Assembly (NCBI GenBank): GCA_044350805.1
Contig: JBILGU010000012.1
Span: 1 to 64,000, forward strand
Direction of reading: 5' to 3'
DNA: 64,000 nt
DNA from: UBA6136 sp044350805
GTDB taxonomy: Bacteria; Pseudomonadota; Gammaproteobacteria; Methylococcales; Methylococcaceae
Shown piece after piece: positions 26,107-35,119 of this stretch. Made by a program: the position numbers and the translations under genes. The notes below the pieces were generated by a model. It was not told the origin of the DNA. It saw nothing but the letters and a program-made list of their open reading frames with translations, and did not search any database. The number at the start of each line of letters is the position of its first letter. The stretch's first letter is position 1.

Positions 26107-27009
26107 ATGACCGCCGATAACGCCCTTAAAGAATTCATGAGCATTTGCCAGGAACGCGCCGAAACGGCCCTGGATGCCCGCCTTCCTGCCGCCTCAAGGA
26201 TGCCCGAACGCCTCCATGAATCTATGCGTTATTCCGCGTTGGGTGGTGGAAAACGCCTGCGCCCATTGCTGACCTATGCCACCGGGATGGCCCTTGGGTT
26301 GCCGCTCGATATTCTCGATGGGCCGGCATCCGCACTGGAAATGATTCACGTCTACTCGTTGATCCATGACGATCTCCCAGCCATGGATGATGATTCGCTT
26401 CGAAGAGGAAAGCCCACCTGTCATGTGGCTTTTGACGAAGCTACGGCTATTTTGGCCGGAGATGGACTTCAGGCTCTGGCCTTTCATGTGCTGGCAGAAG
26501 ACCCCACCATCAAGGTACCCGATCGCAATCGCATCGCAATGATTCGTTGTCTAGCTGAGGCGTCAGGCTCCTACGGTATGGTTGGAGGACAGGCCATCGA
26601 CCTCCACTCGGTTGGAAAAAAACTGGATCTGCCGGCGCTGGAAAATATGCACATCCGTAAAACCGGTGCCCTGATCCGTGCGAGTGTTCGACTCGCCGCT
26701 CTCGCAAAAGACCCGATCGATCATGCCTTGGAAGAACGCCTGGACCACTATGCAAAGTGTATCGGGCTGTCTTTTCAAATCCAGGACGATATTCTGGATG
26801 AGGAAAGTGACACCCAGACCTTAGGCAAAACGCAAGGCAAGGATCGGGACAACAACAAGCCGAACTATCCTGCCTTGCTCGGATTAGCCGGCGCCAAGGA
26901 TAAGGCCCGGGAAATGCATGAGGCAGCTCTTGAGAGTCTCAGTGCCTTTGGCCCGGAAGCCGACTTACTCAGAGACCTCTCCCGTTTCATTATCGAGCGG
27001 AAGAACTAA
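26107..27009 (+). CDS. ispA: Polyprenyl (farnesyl) diphosphate synthase
   Basis: 300 residues. The first aspartate-rich motif is DDLPAMDDDSLRRG (residues about 83-96) and the second is QIQDDILDEESD (about 226-237), with GGKRLRP near residue 48. It condenses IPP with DMAPP and GPP to farnesyl diphosphate. The gene comes just before dxs, the common ispA-dxs order, but xseB, which usually precedes ispA, is not in the 150 bp upstream. Confidence 0.94.
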   Translation: MTADNALKEFMSICQERAETALDARLPAASRMPERLHESMRYSALGGGKRLRPLLTYATGMALGLPLDILDGPASALEMIHVYSLIHDDLPAMDDDSLRRGKPTCHVAFDEATAILAGDGLQALAFHVLAEDPTIKVPDRNRIAMIRCLAEASGSYGMVGGQAIDLHSVGKKLDLPALENMHIRKTGALIRASVRLAALAKDPIDHALEERLDHYAKCIGLSFQIQDDILDEESDTQTLGKTQGKDRDNNKPNYPALLGLAGAKDKAREMHEAALESLSAFGPEADLLRDLSRFIIERKN

Positions 27010-27140
27010 CAGCCCCAGGACATATTCAGATTCGATAGATCACGTCTACCTTATCCACTGAACCCTCGTTTCAGTATGATGAAGAGACCCTTGAAGCACA
27101 TATGGGTCGAAAGACCCAACCCGGCAGGACTTTATTTTTC

Positions 27141-29021
27141 ATGACGCTAACCACCCAGACCCCTCTTCTGAACGCCATTGGCGATCCGGCTGACCTTCGC
27201 GCCCTTTCTGCTGAGCAGCTGCCCGCGCTAGCGAGCGAGGTGCGGGAGTATTTGCTGCACACTGTCAGTCAATCTGGCGGTCACTTGGCGGCAGGCCTGG
27301 GTACCGTCGAACTCACTATTGCCCTTCACTATGTGTTCAATACCCCGGATGACAAACTGGTGTGGGACGTAGGGCATCAGGCGTATCCGCATAAGATTCT
27401 AACCGGTCGGCGGGAACGGATGCCGACGATTCGCAAGCAGGATGGCCTCTCGGCTTTCCCTTGCCGAACGGAAAGTCCTTATGACACCTTTGGCGTCGGA
27501 CACTCCAGCACATCCATCAGTGCGGCGCTGGGTATGGCTATCGCTGCAGGCCTTCAGGGACGCGATGCGCATGCTGTTGCCATCATTGGGGATGGCGGAC
27601 TAACCGGTGGCATGGCTTTTGAAGCCCTCAACCACGCCGGTGCCCTGGACGCGAATCTACTCGTCATCCTGAATGATAACGAGATGTCGATTTCGCCCAA
27701 CGTTGGCGCCATGAACAACTATCTCGCCAAACTGCTATCAGGTCGTTTCTATTCGACCATACGCGAAGGCAGCAAGCAGCTTCTAAAGAACCGTATGCCC
27801 ACCGTGTGGGAATTGGCACGCCGTGCCGAAGAGCACGTTAAAGGAATGGTCGCTCCTGGAACACTGTTTGAAGAACTGGGCTTCAATTACATCGGTCCCA
27901 TCGACGGCCATGACCTCGACACGCTGGTGACTACCCTTAGAAACCTGCGCAATACGAATGGCCCAAGATTCCTGCATATTGTCACCAAGAAAGGCAAGGG
28001 TTACCTCCCGGCTGAGAAGGATCCGGTTGCCTATCACGGGGTTGGAAGCTTTGATCCCAGCAAGGACCACCTGCCTAAGGCGAAGCCGAGTTCACCGACT
28101 TATACTGAAGTCTTCGGCCAATGGCTCTGTGACATGGCCGAAAAGGACCCGCTCCTCCTCGGGGTTACCCCAGCCATGCGTGAAGGTTCAGGACTGGTTG
28201 AATTCGAAAAGCGCTTTCCTGATCGCTACTTTGATGTAGGCATTGCCGAACAGCACGCAGTCACCCTGGCTGCAGGTCAGGCTTGCGAGGGCTTCAAGCC
28301 CGTTGTTGCGATCTACTCCACCTTCCTGCAACGTGGCTACGACCAGCTCGTTCATGACGTTGTTTTGCAAGAACTGCCCGTCCTTTTTGCCATTGACCGA
28401 GCCGGTCTTGTGGGTCCTGATGGTCCGACCCATGCCGGAAGTTTCGATATCACTTACCTGCGCTGCCTTCCAGGAATCGTGCTCATGGCCCCGGCCGATG
28501 AAAACGAATGTCGCCAAATGCTCTATACAGGCTTCCAGCATAATGGTCCCGCGGCAGTGCGTTATCCCCGCGGCAAAGGACCGGGTACAGCGGTTGAATC
28601 AACCATGTCTCTTCTCCCCATCGGAAAAGCCGAAGTCCGGCGTAAGGGAAAAGGGATTGCCATCCTCGCCTTTGGTTCCATGGTCACCCCGGCGCTCGAG
28701 GCCGGCGAAACACTCGATGCAACCATGGTCAATATGCGCTTCATCAAGCCCCTCGATGAAGCCTGTATCCTCGAAATGGCAGCAAGCCATGACCTGATTG
28801 TCACCGTTGAAGAAAACACGGTGTCAGGTGGCGCTGGCAGCGGGGTCAACGAAGTCCTGAATGCGCATGGAGTCAAGACAGCCATTCTGACCATCGGCCT
28901 TCCCGATCGCTTCATCGAGCAGGGAACCCGTGAGGAGGTTTTGACTGACGCAGGGCTCGATACAGCGGGCATTCTTGCCAGCATTTCTGCCTATTCTGGA
29001 AAAATCGCTGGAACTCCCTGA
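27141..29021 (+). CDS. dxs: 1-deoxy-D-xylulose-5-phosphate synthase
   Basis: About 626 residues from the ATG at 27141; an ATG at 27102 adds 13 unlikely residues. It uses thiamine diphosphate: GDGGLTGGMAFEALNHAG (cofactor motif) and LIVILNDNEMSISPNVG-type sequence in the first domain, then the transketolase pyrimidine domain (FDVGIAEQHAVTLAAG) and C-terminal domain. It commits pyruvate and glyceraldehyde-3-phosphate to the MEP isoprenoid pathway. It lies between ispA and apt on the same strand. Confidence 0.95.
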   Translation: MTLTTQTPLLNAIGDPADLRALSAEQLPALASEVREYLLHTVSQSGGHLAAGLGTVELTIALHYVFNTPDDKLVWDVGHQAYPHKILTGRRERMPTIRKQDGLSAFPCRTESPYDTFGVGHSSTSISAALGMAIAAGLQGRDAHAVAIIGDGGLTGGMAFEALNHAGALDANLLVILNDNEMSISPNVGAMNNYLAKLLSGRFYSTIREGSKQLLKNRMPTVWELARRAEEHVKGMVAPGTLFEELGFNYIGPIDGHDLDTLVTTLRNLRNTNGPRFLHIVTKKGKGYLPAEKDPVAYHGVGSFDPSKDHLPKAKPSSPTYTEVFGQWLCDMAEKDPLLLGVTPAMREGSGLVEFEKRFPDRYFDVGIAEQHAVTLAAGQACEGFKPVVAIYSTFLQRGYDQLVHDVVLQELPVLFAIDRAGLVGPDGPTHAGSFDITYLRCLPGIVLMAPADENECRQMLYTGFQHNGPAAVRYPRGKGPGTAVESTMSLLPIGKAEVRRKGKGIAILAFGSMVTPALEAGETLDATMVNMRFIKPLDEACILEMAASHDLIVTVEENTVSGGAGSGVNEVLNAHGVKTAILTIGLPDRFIEQGTREEVLTDAGLDTAGILASISAYSGKIAGTP

Positions 29022-29024
29022 GCC

Positions 29025-29540
29025 ATGCATCGCATCGAATCACGCATTCGCGCCATCCCGGACTTTCCGAAGCCTGGCATCCTCTTCAGGGACATTACGC
29101 CCGTTTTGGGCGATCCTGAGGCCATGGCTATTGCGATTGATGCTCTCACCGCTCCCTTCCATGATCGCGGCGTTTCAGCCGTTGCCGGCATGGAGGCTCG
29201 AGGTTTTATTTTTGGGGCTCTGGTGGCACAAGCCCTGAACGTTGGCTTTGTTCCGCTCAGAAAGCCGGGCAAACTGCCCTACGAGGTCACCAAGATCGAC
29301 TATGATCTCGAATATGGTTCTGCCAGCCTTGAAGTGCATCGTGATGCGGTTGTTCCTGGAGACAAGGTCTTGGTCGTGGATGATCTCCTGGCAACGGGTG
29401 GAACTGCCCTTGCAGCCTGTGAACTGATCGAGGCTCTGGGCGCCGAGGTAGTTTCGTGCGCCTTCCTGATCGAACTCAATGGTCTGGGTGGCCGGGAGCG
29501 TCTCGAGCCTAGAACGCTTCACAGCGTTCTCAGCTACTGA
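29025..29540 (+). CDS. apt: Adenine phosphoribosyltransferase
   Basis: 171 residues. FPKPGILFRDITPVL near the start, MEARGFIFG and the PRPP-binding loop VLVVDDLLATGGTA are diagnostic. It salvages adenine to AMP with PRPP. It starts 3 bp after the dxs stop and ends 2 bp before the next gene, so it is part of the same operon. Confidence 0.95.
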   Translation: MHRIESRIRAIPDFPKPGILFRDITPVLGDPEAMAIAIDALTAPFHDRGVSAVAGMEARGFIFGALVAQALNVGFVPLRKPGKLPYEVTKIDYDLEYGSASLEVHRDAVVPGDKVLVVDDLLATGGTALAACELIEALGAEVVSCAFLIELNGLGGRERLEPRTLHSVLSY

Positions 29541-29542
29541 GA

Positions 29543-30352
29543 TTGGCCCTCATAACCACCGCCTCCTCACAGGACTCTCCTGTGGTGAATCCCGAATCCC
29601 ACAGCCTGCTCCAATTAACCGACTTTCATCTCGGGCCAACAGCCGATCTTCATTATCGTGGGGTCAACCCTTCGGAATGTCTGGATCGGGTTCTGAACCA
29701 CGTTCAGAGTCACCCCCCCTTAGCGGATCGGTATCTTCTGACAGGAGATCTGGCCGAAGAAGGCGTGGTGGCAACCTACGATCGAGTGGCAAAGGCCTTT
29801 CAGGGATCCACGGCTCCGATTCACTTCTTGCCGGGAAATCACGACGATCCTGAAGTGATGCACGCTTGCCTCAGCAAGGCTGGTTTCTTCGGGGATCCAG
29901 TCATCAGTTGGAAAAACTGGCGAATCATTCTCCTCGATAGTTCGCAAAAACACAGCCCAAAAGGTCAGCTGGGCCCTATGACATGCCAGTGGCTTGCAGA
30001 AACTCTGGAATCCCTAAAGACCTGTTGGATAGTGATTGCGCTGCATCATCACCCGATAGCATCGGGAAGCGCATGGATGGACACCATGCTGCTTGAGGAA
30101 AGCGAAGCCTTTCTGGATATTCTCGCACAGCACGGATTGGTGAAGGCGGTTGTCTTCGGCCATGTTCATCAAGAAATCGACCTCGTGAAGAACAAGATCC
30201 GTTTTCTTGGAACGCCATCGACCTGTGTGCAGTTTGCACCCGGTAGCCATGCCTTTGCGACCGATACCAGCCGCCCGGGATACCGGAGGATTGAGCTTTT
30301 TGAAGATGGCCAACTCACGACGCAGGTCCTGCGTCTTGGGCCCAAAGACTAG
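29543..30352 (+). CDS. CpdA-type metallophosphoesterase
   Basis: 269 residues from a TTG at 29543; GTG codons about 12-13 codons later are alternative starts. The calcineurin-like metal-site series is intact: LTDFHLG, TGDLAEEG, LPGNHDD, ALHHHPI and FGHVHQE. This pattern and length fit class III cyclic-nucleotide phosphodiesterases such as CpdA, though other phosphodiester substrates are possible. The last 4 bases overlap the convergent rppH gene. Confidence 0.85.
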   Translation: MALITTASSQDSPVVNPESHSLLQLTDFHLGPTADLHYRGVNPSECLDRVLNHVQSHPPLADRYLLTGDLAEEGVVATYDRVAKAFQGSTAPIHFLPGNHDDPEVMHACLSKAGFFGDPVISWKNWRIILLDSSQKHSPKGQLGPMTCQWLAETLESLKTCWIVIALHHHPIASGSAWMDTMLLEESEAFLDILAQHGLVKAVVFGHVHQEIDLVKNKIRFLGTPSTCVQFAPGSHAFATDTSRPGYRRIELFEDGQLTTQVLRLGPKD

Positions 30353-30879
30353 ACTTTAGCCCCACCCATCATGGCAAGGCCAGACAGATCCGCATTAAGG
30401 GTTCTGTCTCCACCAATATGGCCACTGAGCTCAGTCAAAGCGCGCTGATACACATCACGCTTGAAATAGACGACATCCTCTATGGGATGCCAGTAGTCGA
30501 CCCAAGTCCAGGAATCGAACTCCGGCTTACCAGAACAATCAAGCTTAATTCGGGATTCGGAGGAAACCAACTCCAGCATGAACCAGACTTGTTTCTGGCC
30601 AATACAAAGGGGCTGAGAACGTTTGCGAATGTAGCGCTCAGGCAGATCATAGTGAAGCCAGCCATTGGTTCGGGCAATGAGTTGAACATCCCGATTCCGA
30701 AGGCCCACCTCTTCGTAGAGCTCCCGGTACATGGCTTCTTCGGGGGCTTCGTTTCGCTTGATGCCACCTTGCGGGAACTGCCAAGAACGCATGCCCACAC
30801 GACGGGCCCAAAAGACACGGCGATCCTTGTTCAGAAGGATGATTCCGACATTGGGTCGATATCCGTCACGGTCTATCAT
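30349..30879 (-). CDS. rppH: RNA pyrophosphohydrolase
   Basis: 176 residues. Begins MIDRDGYRPNVGIIL and carries the Nudix box GGIKRNEAPEEAMYRELYEEVG (split here as GGIKRNEAPEEAMYRELYEE then VG), plus QKQVWFML and PEFDSWTWVDYW of RppH. It converts 5'-triphosphate RNA ends to monophosphates and so starts mRNA decay. It is divergent from the HAD-family gene, a neighbour often found next to rppH. Confidence 0.93.
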   Translation of the reverse strand: MIDRDGYRPNVGIILLNKDRRVFWARRVGMRSWQFPQGGIKRNEAPEEAMYRELYEEVGLRNRDVQLIARTNGWLHYDLPERYIRKRSQPLCIGQKQVWFMLELVSSESRIKLDCSGKPEFDSWTWVDYWHPIEDVVYFKRDVYQRALTELSGHIGGDRTLNADLSGLAMMGGAKV

Positions 30880-31020
30880 GCGTGCAAGAGTCCAGGGTCA
30901 CCGAGTGTATAATTCGCGCCGAACCAAGCGAGCCGCTTCTTCGCAAGGAAGATAGCCAAGAGCGGATGGACCGCTTCAACTCGACACTCTCGTCCAACAT
31001 CCCGAATTTAAAGGAATATC

Positions 31021-31740
31021 GTGGCTCTGGCAATCTTTGACCTCGACAACACCCTCCTCGCAGGAGACAGCGACTATCTCTGGGGCCAATACCTCGTCGA
31101 CCGGGGAATTGTGGATCAGGCGCAGTATGAAGAAGCCAATGCCCGCTTTTACGACGATTACAAAGCAGGAACGCTCAATATCGATGCCTTTCTGAAATTC
31201 GCACTGAAGCCCCTTTCGGAACACCCCAGGGCCCAGCTGGAACAATGGCGCTCGGAATTCATCGACTCCCTGATCCGACCCATTCTTCTGCCCGCCGCGC
31301 GTGAAGTGATCGCGGCTCATAAGTCTCTGGGCCATACGCTGATGATCATCACGGCAACCAATGCCTTTGTCACCGCCCCAATTGCGGCTCTTTATGGTAT
31401 CGATCACCTGATCGCCACTCTTCCAGAAATCTCTGATGATCGTTACACCGGAAACTATCTTGGGACTGCTTGCTTTCAAGAAGGGAAAGTCGAACGCCTG
31501 AATGCCTGGCTTAAAGAGACAGGGGCCTCACTTGAAGGGAGCTGGTTTTACAGTGATTCTCACAATGATCTTCCCTTGTTGAAAATGGTCGAAACAGCCA
31601 TAGCCGTGGATCCCGATGAGACCCTTCATGCCTATGCCAATCAAACGTCGTGGCCCATTATTACGTTACGGGATGACTCAGACCTTGAAGGTCAATTAAA
31701 GAGAATAAAAAACTCAACGTTGACCGCTCAACGATCCTGA
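31021..31740 (+). CDS. HAD-IB family phosphatase (SerB-like)
   Basis: 239 residues from a GTG. The first HAD motif is FDLDNTLLAGD (residues 6-16), motif II is IITATNAF and motif III/IV is SWFYSDSHNDLPLL. This is the HAD-IB (phosphoserine phosphatase/CicA-like) subfamily; the true substrate is not known. The cap region is helical. Gene order next to rppH is common in proteobacteria. Confidence 0.85.
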   Translation: MALAIFDLDNTLLAGDSDYLWGQYLVDRGIVDQAQYEEANARFYDDYKAGTLNIDAFLKFALKPLSEHPRAQLEQWRSEFIDSLIRPILLPAAREVIAAHKSLGHTLMIITATNAFVTAPIAALYGIDHLIATLPEISDDRYTGNYLGTACFQEGKVERLNAWLKETGASLEGSWFYSDSHNDLPLLKMVETAIAVDPDETLHAYANQTSWPIITLRDDSDLEGQLKRIKNSTLTAQRS

Positions 31741-31823
31741 ATCCATCGGTGATACGATAGGCATTCACGTCATTTTCACTTCTACCCTACCCTCTCATCC
31801 AGCAGCGGCCCACCGGAGCAGTT

Positions 31824-32543
31824 ATGAGCGAGACTTTTCAGAACGTATTCACCCGCAAAAAAGCGGATCCTACGCAGCAGACGCAGAACGCAACGCTCTA
31901 TGAAAAACTCGGTGGCGCCGAATCGGTCAGCTTAGCAGTCGACATCTTTTATAGAAAAGTCATGCGTGATGCCCGAATCAACTATTTCTTTTTCGGGGTC
32001 AACATTACCGAGCAGGCAGAGAAACAGAAGGCTTTTCTGAGCATGGCCTTTGGTGGGCCCCATGCCTACACCGGGCGTGACATGCATCGAAGTCATGCCA
32101 AGCTGGTCGCGATGGGGATGAACGATCGTCACTTTGACATCGTCATGGAACATCTTAAGGGGACATTAGTCGAGCTTGAAGTCGACGACTCTCTAGTTGA
32201 TCAGGTTCTCGCGATTACAGAAAGCACACGCGAGGATGTCATGGGAAGACGTGCTGCTCCCCCCGAAACCAGCGGTTCAACCACCGCTCAGGATCGCGGA
32301 ACAGCCCATGCCGCGGATCTTCGCAGGCGAACGGGTGCTCCGAGCCTACCTGAGCGCCCCAGAGCCGGAACTGTGGGCTCTATCATGGCCACCCGATGTG
32401 ACTCGCTCTCGCCGGAGGCCAGTGTTCAGGATGCCTCAGAGATCTTCATCAAAGGAAATCACCACAGCCTGCCGGTTCTTGACAGCGAAGGAAAGCTGGT
32501 CGGCATGGTGACCGCTACCGACATTCTTAAAAACCTGACCTGA
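31824..32543 (+). CDS. Group 1 truncated haemoglobin fused to a C-terminal CBS motif
   Basis: 239 residues with GGAG upstream of the ATG. Residues about 25-145 form a group 1 truncated globin: YEKLGG opening, tyrosine Y43 in the FY pair (B10 position) and H91 in HRSHAKL (proximal F8 histidine). A polar Pro/Arg linker (about 145-178) leads to a single CBS motif: VGSIMATRCDSLSPEASVQDA, then HHSLPVLDSEGKLVGMVTATDIL. Truncated globins bind O2 or NO. CBS motifs usually occur in pairs and bind adenine nucleotides, so two chains would have to pair. The fusion suggests a redox or gas sensor linked to energy charge, but that is inference. Confidence 0.85.
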   Translation: MSETFQNVFTRKKADPTQQTQNATLYEKLGGAESVSLAVDIFYRKVMRDARINYFFFGVNITEQAEKQKAFLSMAFGGPHAYTGRDMHRSHAKLVAMGMNDRHFDIVMEHLKGTLVELEVDDSLVDQVLAITESTREDVMGRRAAPPETSGSTTAQDRGTAHAADLRRRTGAPSLPERPRAGTVGSIMATRCDSLSPEASVQDASEIFIKGNHHSLPVLDSEGKLVGMVTATDILKNLT

Positions 32544-32552
32544 AAGTGACCG

Positions 32553-32795
32553 TCAGGAGGTCTTTGGGCCCTTTTCAATCACAAAACAGAGCCATTCGCC
32601 GTGCTCTTCGCAGGTGATCTGCAGGTGACCCGCCTGCTCTAGAAAGACCCCAAAGTCCAGACGCGCGGCGGGGTCAGTCGCCAGAATCCTGACTCTTTCG
32701 CCAACCTCCACACTGACCAAAGCCTTCTTGAGCCGAAGAAGCGGAAGCGGACACATGAGACCACGGGCGTCAATTTCAAGTGGCTCGGAACTCAT
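32553..32795 (-). CDS. tusA: TusA family sulfur carrier protein
   Basis: 80 residues. The family signature DARGLMCPLPLLRLKKAL has the persulfide cysteine C15. TusA relays sulfane sulfur for tRNA thiolation and, in sulfur oxidisers, in the cytoplasmic oxidation route. The ATG overlaps the parC stop (ATGA), so translation is coupled to parC. It converges with the globin-CBS gene 9 bp away. Confidence 0.92.
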   Translation of the reverse strand: MSSEPLEIDARGLMCPLPLLRLKKALVSVEVGERVRILATDPAARLDFGVFLEQAGHLQITCEEHGEWLCFVIEKGPKTS

Positions 32796-35029
32796 CCCTC
32801 GCTGATCTCTATTCGATCGACACGTTGAAATCCTCGGGGCAAGGGATTCCCTCGTCGCGCTCTCTGTCCCTCATAGAGCCCCAAATCGGATGGAGTCAAA
32901 GTCAAATGTCTTTTGCCGGCAAGGACCTTAAGTCCCCTTCCCGTCGGCAGACTGACAACCTGAACGACACGATCCGAACCCGTTTTCAGGGCATCCGCTG
33001 CAATCTGAATAAGCTTGTTGCCTTTTCCCTTGTTGAGTACGGGCAAATCTGCAGCAGGAAACACCAATAAACGACCTTCCAAGGTGACGACAGCGATGCG
33101 GTCCGTTGCCAGGTCGAGAACCCTAGCAGGCGAAATCACCTGAGCGCCTTCGGGCAGCGTCAAGAGGGCCTTGCCACTTCGATTCTTGCTGTACAGTTCT
33201 TTAAATTGCGTAATAAATCCATAGCCGTGGGAGCTCGCAAGCACGACATGCTCTTCGTCTGAGCCAGCCGTCACTTGAACAAACATAGCCCCTGCCGGCG
33301 GATTGAGCCGCCCGGTCAAAGGTTCACCCTGAGAACGGGCGGATGGCAGTTCATGCGCTGGAACGGAATAACTGCGTCCAGTAGAGTCAACGAAATAAGC
33401 GGGTTGGTTACTCCGCCCAGGAACGGCGCCGAGAAAGGAATCTCCGGAACGATAACCGAGTGTCTCAGGATCAATATCGTGGCCCTTGGCTGCCCTGACC
33501 CAGCCTTTTTCCGAGAGAATAATCGTGACAGGCTCGCTTCCTATGACCGCAGTCACATCCAGCGCTTGGGCTGCCTGTCGCGCCACAATGGGTGACTTGC
33601 GTGCATCCCCAAAACGCTCTGCGTCCTCCTCAAGCTCCTTTCGAATCAGGGCACTCAATTTTCGGGGTGAGGCCAGCGTGGCCTCAAGAGTTTTACGCTC
33701 CGCGTCGAGCTCGGCCTGTTCTCCACGAATCTTGATTTCCTCTAGCTTGGCAAGATGCCTTAACTTCAGTTCGAGGATCGCCTCAGCCTGAATATCTGAA
33801 AGACCAAAGCGGGCCATGAGCTCCGCCTTGGGTTCATCCTCATAGCGAATGATCGCAATCACTTCATCGATATTAAGAAACGCAATTAAAAGCCCATCAA
33901 GGACGTGCAGTCTGGCCAGGACCTTTTCCAGTCGGTACTGAAGCCGGCGCCGCACAGTCTCCCGACGAAAGACGAGCCATTCCTCAAGAATATCTCGCAA
34001 GCCTTTCACTTGCGGTTTTCCGGACAATCCGATGGTGTTGAGATTTACGCGATAGCTTTTCTCAAGATCGGTCGTTGCGAAAAGATGAGACATCAACTGC
34101 TCTGCATCACAACGGCGCCCCTTGGGCATAATGACAAGGCGGCAAGGGTTTTCGTGATCGGATTCGTCCCGCAAATCCTCGACCAAAGGCAATTTCTTGG
34201 CCTGCATCTGCTGGGCAATAATCTGCAGGATGGTGTCCCCCGAAACCTGATGCGGCAAGGCGGTAATGATCACATTCCCCTCCTCGACCTCCCATCGCGC
34301 CCGAAGTCGAACCGATCCATTTCCCGTGCGATACATCTTGAGGATTTCATCTCGCGGAGTGATGATTTCAGCTTCTGTCGTGTAATCAGGGCCCCGGATA
34401 AACTCCATCAACTCTTCCAGCGGAGTCTCGGGATCTTCCAGTAACTGAATACAGGCGGCAACTACCTCCCTGAGGTTATGCGGGGGAATGTCGGTAGACA
34501 TGCCCACTGCAATGCCCGTTGATCCATTAAGGAGAACATTGGGTAACCGGGCGGGGAGAAGCCGTGGCTCGTCCTTGGTGCCATCATAATTGGCGACCCA
34601 CTCCACGGTGCCCTGCCCCAACTCCTGAAGCAAAGATTGCGCATACGGCGTTAACCGAGACTCGGTATACCGCATGGCCGCAAAGGATTTGGGATCATCC
34701 GGAGAACCCCAGTTACCTTGCCCGTCAATCAAGGGGTAGCGATAGGAGAACGGTTGCGCCATCAGAACCATTGCTTCGTAGCAGGCCTGATCTCCATGCG
34801 GGTGATACATCCCCAAGACATCGCCCACCGTTCGTGCCGATTTCTTGTACTTGGAAGTTGGACCAAGCCCCAGTTCCGACATGGCAAAAACGATTCGTCG
34901 CTGGACGGGCTTCAATCCATCGGCAATGTGGGGAAGTGCGCGATCAAGAATGACGTACATGGAGTAATCCAGGTAGGCTTTCTCGGTAAATTCGCTCAAG
35001 GGGAGTTGTTCGTGCAGGATGGCGTTCAA
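32792..35029 (-). CDS. parC: DNA topoisomerase IV subunit A
   Basis: 745 residues, the usual ParC length. SEFTEKAYLDYSMYVILDRALP at the start, DGLKPVQRRI and the active-site tyrosine in AAMRYTESRL (about residue 118) are present, followed by the coiled-coil and the C-terminal beta-pinwheel repeats. With ParE it decatenates daughter chromosomes. The start is a TTG: an in-frame stop lies a few codons upstream and the homologous ParC N-terminus begins here. parE is not in the window. Confidence 0.94.
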   Translation of the reverse strand: MNAILHEQLPLSEFTEKAYLDYSMYVILDRALPHIADGLKPVQRRIVFAMSELGLGPTSKYKKSARTVGDVLGMYHPHGDQACYEAMVLMAQPFSYRYPLIDGQGNWGSPDDPKSFAAMRYTESRLTPYAQSLLQELGQGTVEWVANYDGTKDEPRLLPARLPNVLLNGSTGIAVGMSTDIPPHNLREVVAACIQLLEDPETPLEELMEFIRGPDYTTEAEIITPRDEILKMYRTGNGSVRLRARWEVEEGNVIITALPHQVSGDTILQIIAQQMQAKKLPLVEDLRDESDHENPCRLVIMPKGRRCDAEQLMSHLFATTDLEKSYRVNLNTIGLSGKPQVKGLRDILEEWLVFRRETVRRRLQYRLEKVLARLHVLDGLLIAFLNIDEVIAIIRYEDEPKAELMARFGLSDIQAEAILELKLRHLAKLEEIKIRGEQAELDAERKTLEATLASPRKLSALIRKELEEDAERFGDARKSPIVARQAAQALDVTAVIGSEPVTIILSEKGWVRAAKGHDIDPETLGYRSGDSFLGAVPGRSNQPAYFVDSTGRSYSVPAHELPSARSQGEPLTGRLNPPAGAMFVQVTAGSDEEHVVLASSHGYGFITQFKELYSKNRSGKALLTLPEGAQVISPARVLDLATDRIAVVTLEGRLLVFPAADLPVLNKGKGNKLIQIAADALKTGSDRVVQVVSLPTGRGLKVLAGKRHLTLTPSDLGLYEGQRARRGNPLPRGFQRVDRIEISEG

Positions 35030-35119
35030 GGCGGTGGCTGTCTCGTTGAAACCTGATACCCCATTCTATCGACAAGGGCGATAATCTTCTCAATTCTTGA
35101 TAAGAAAACCCCACGCATC

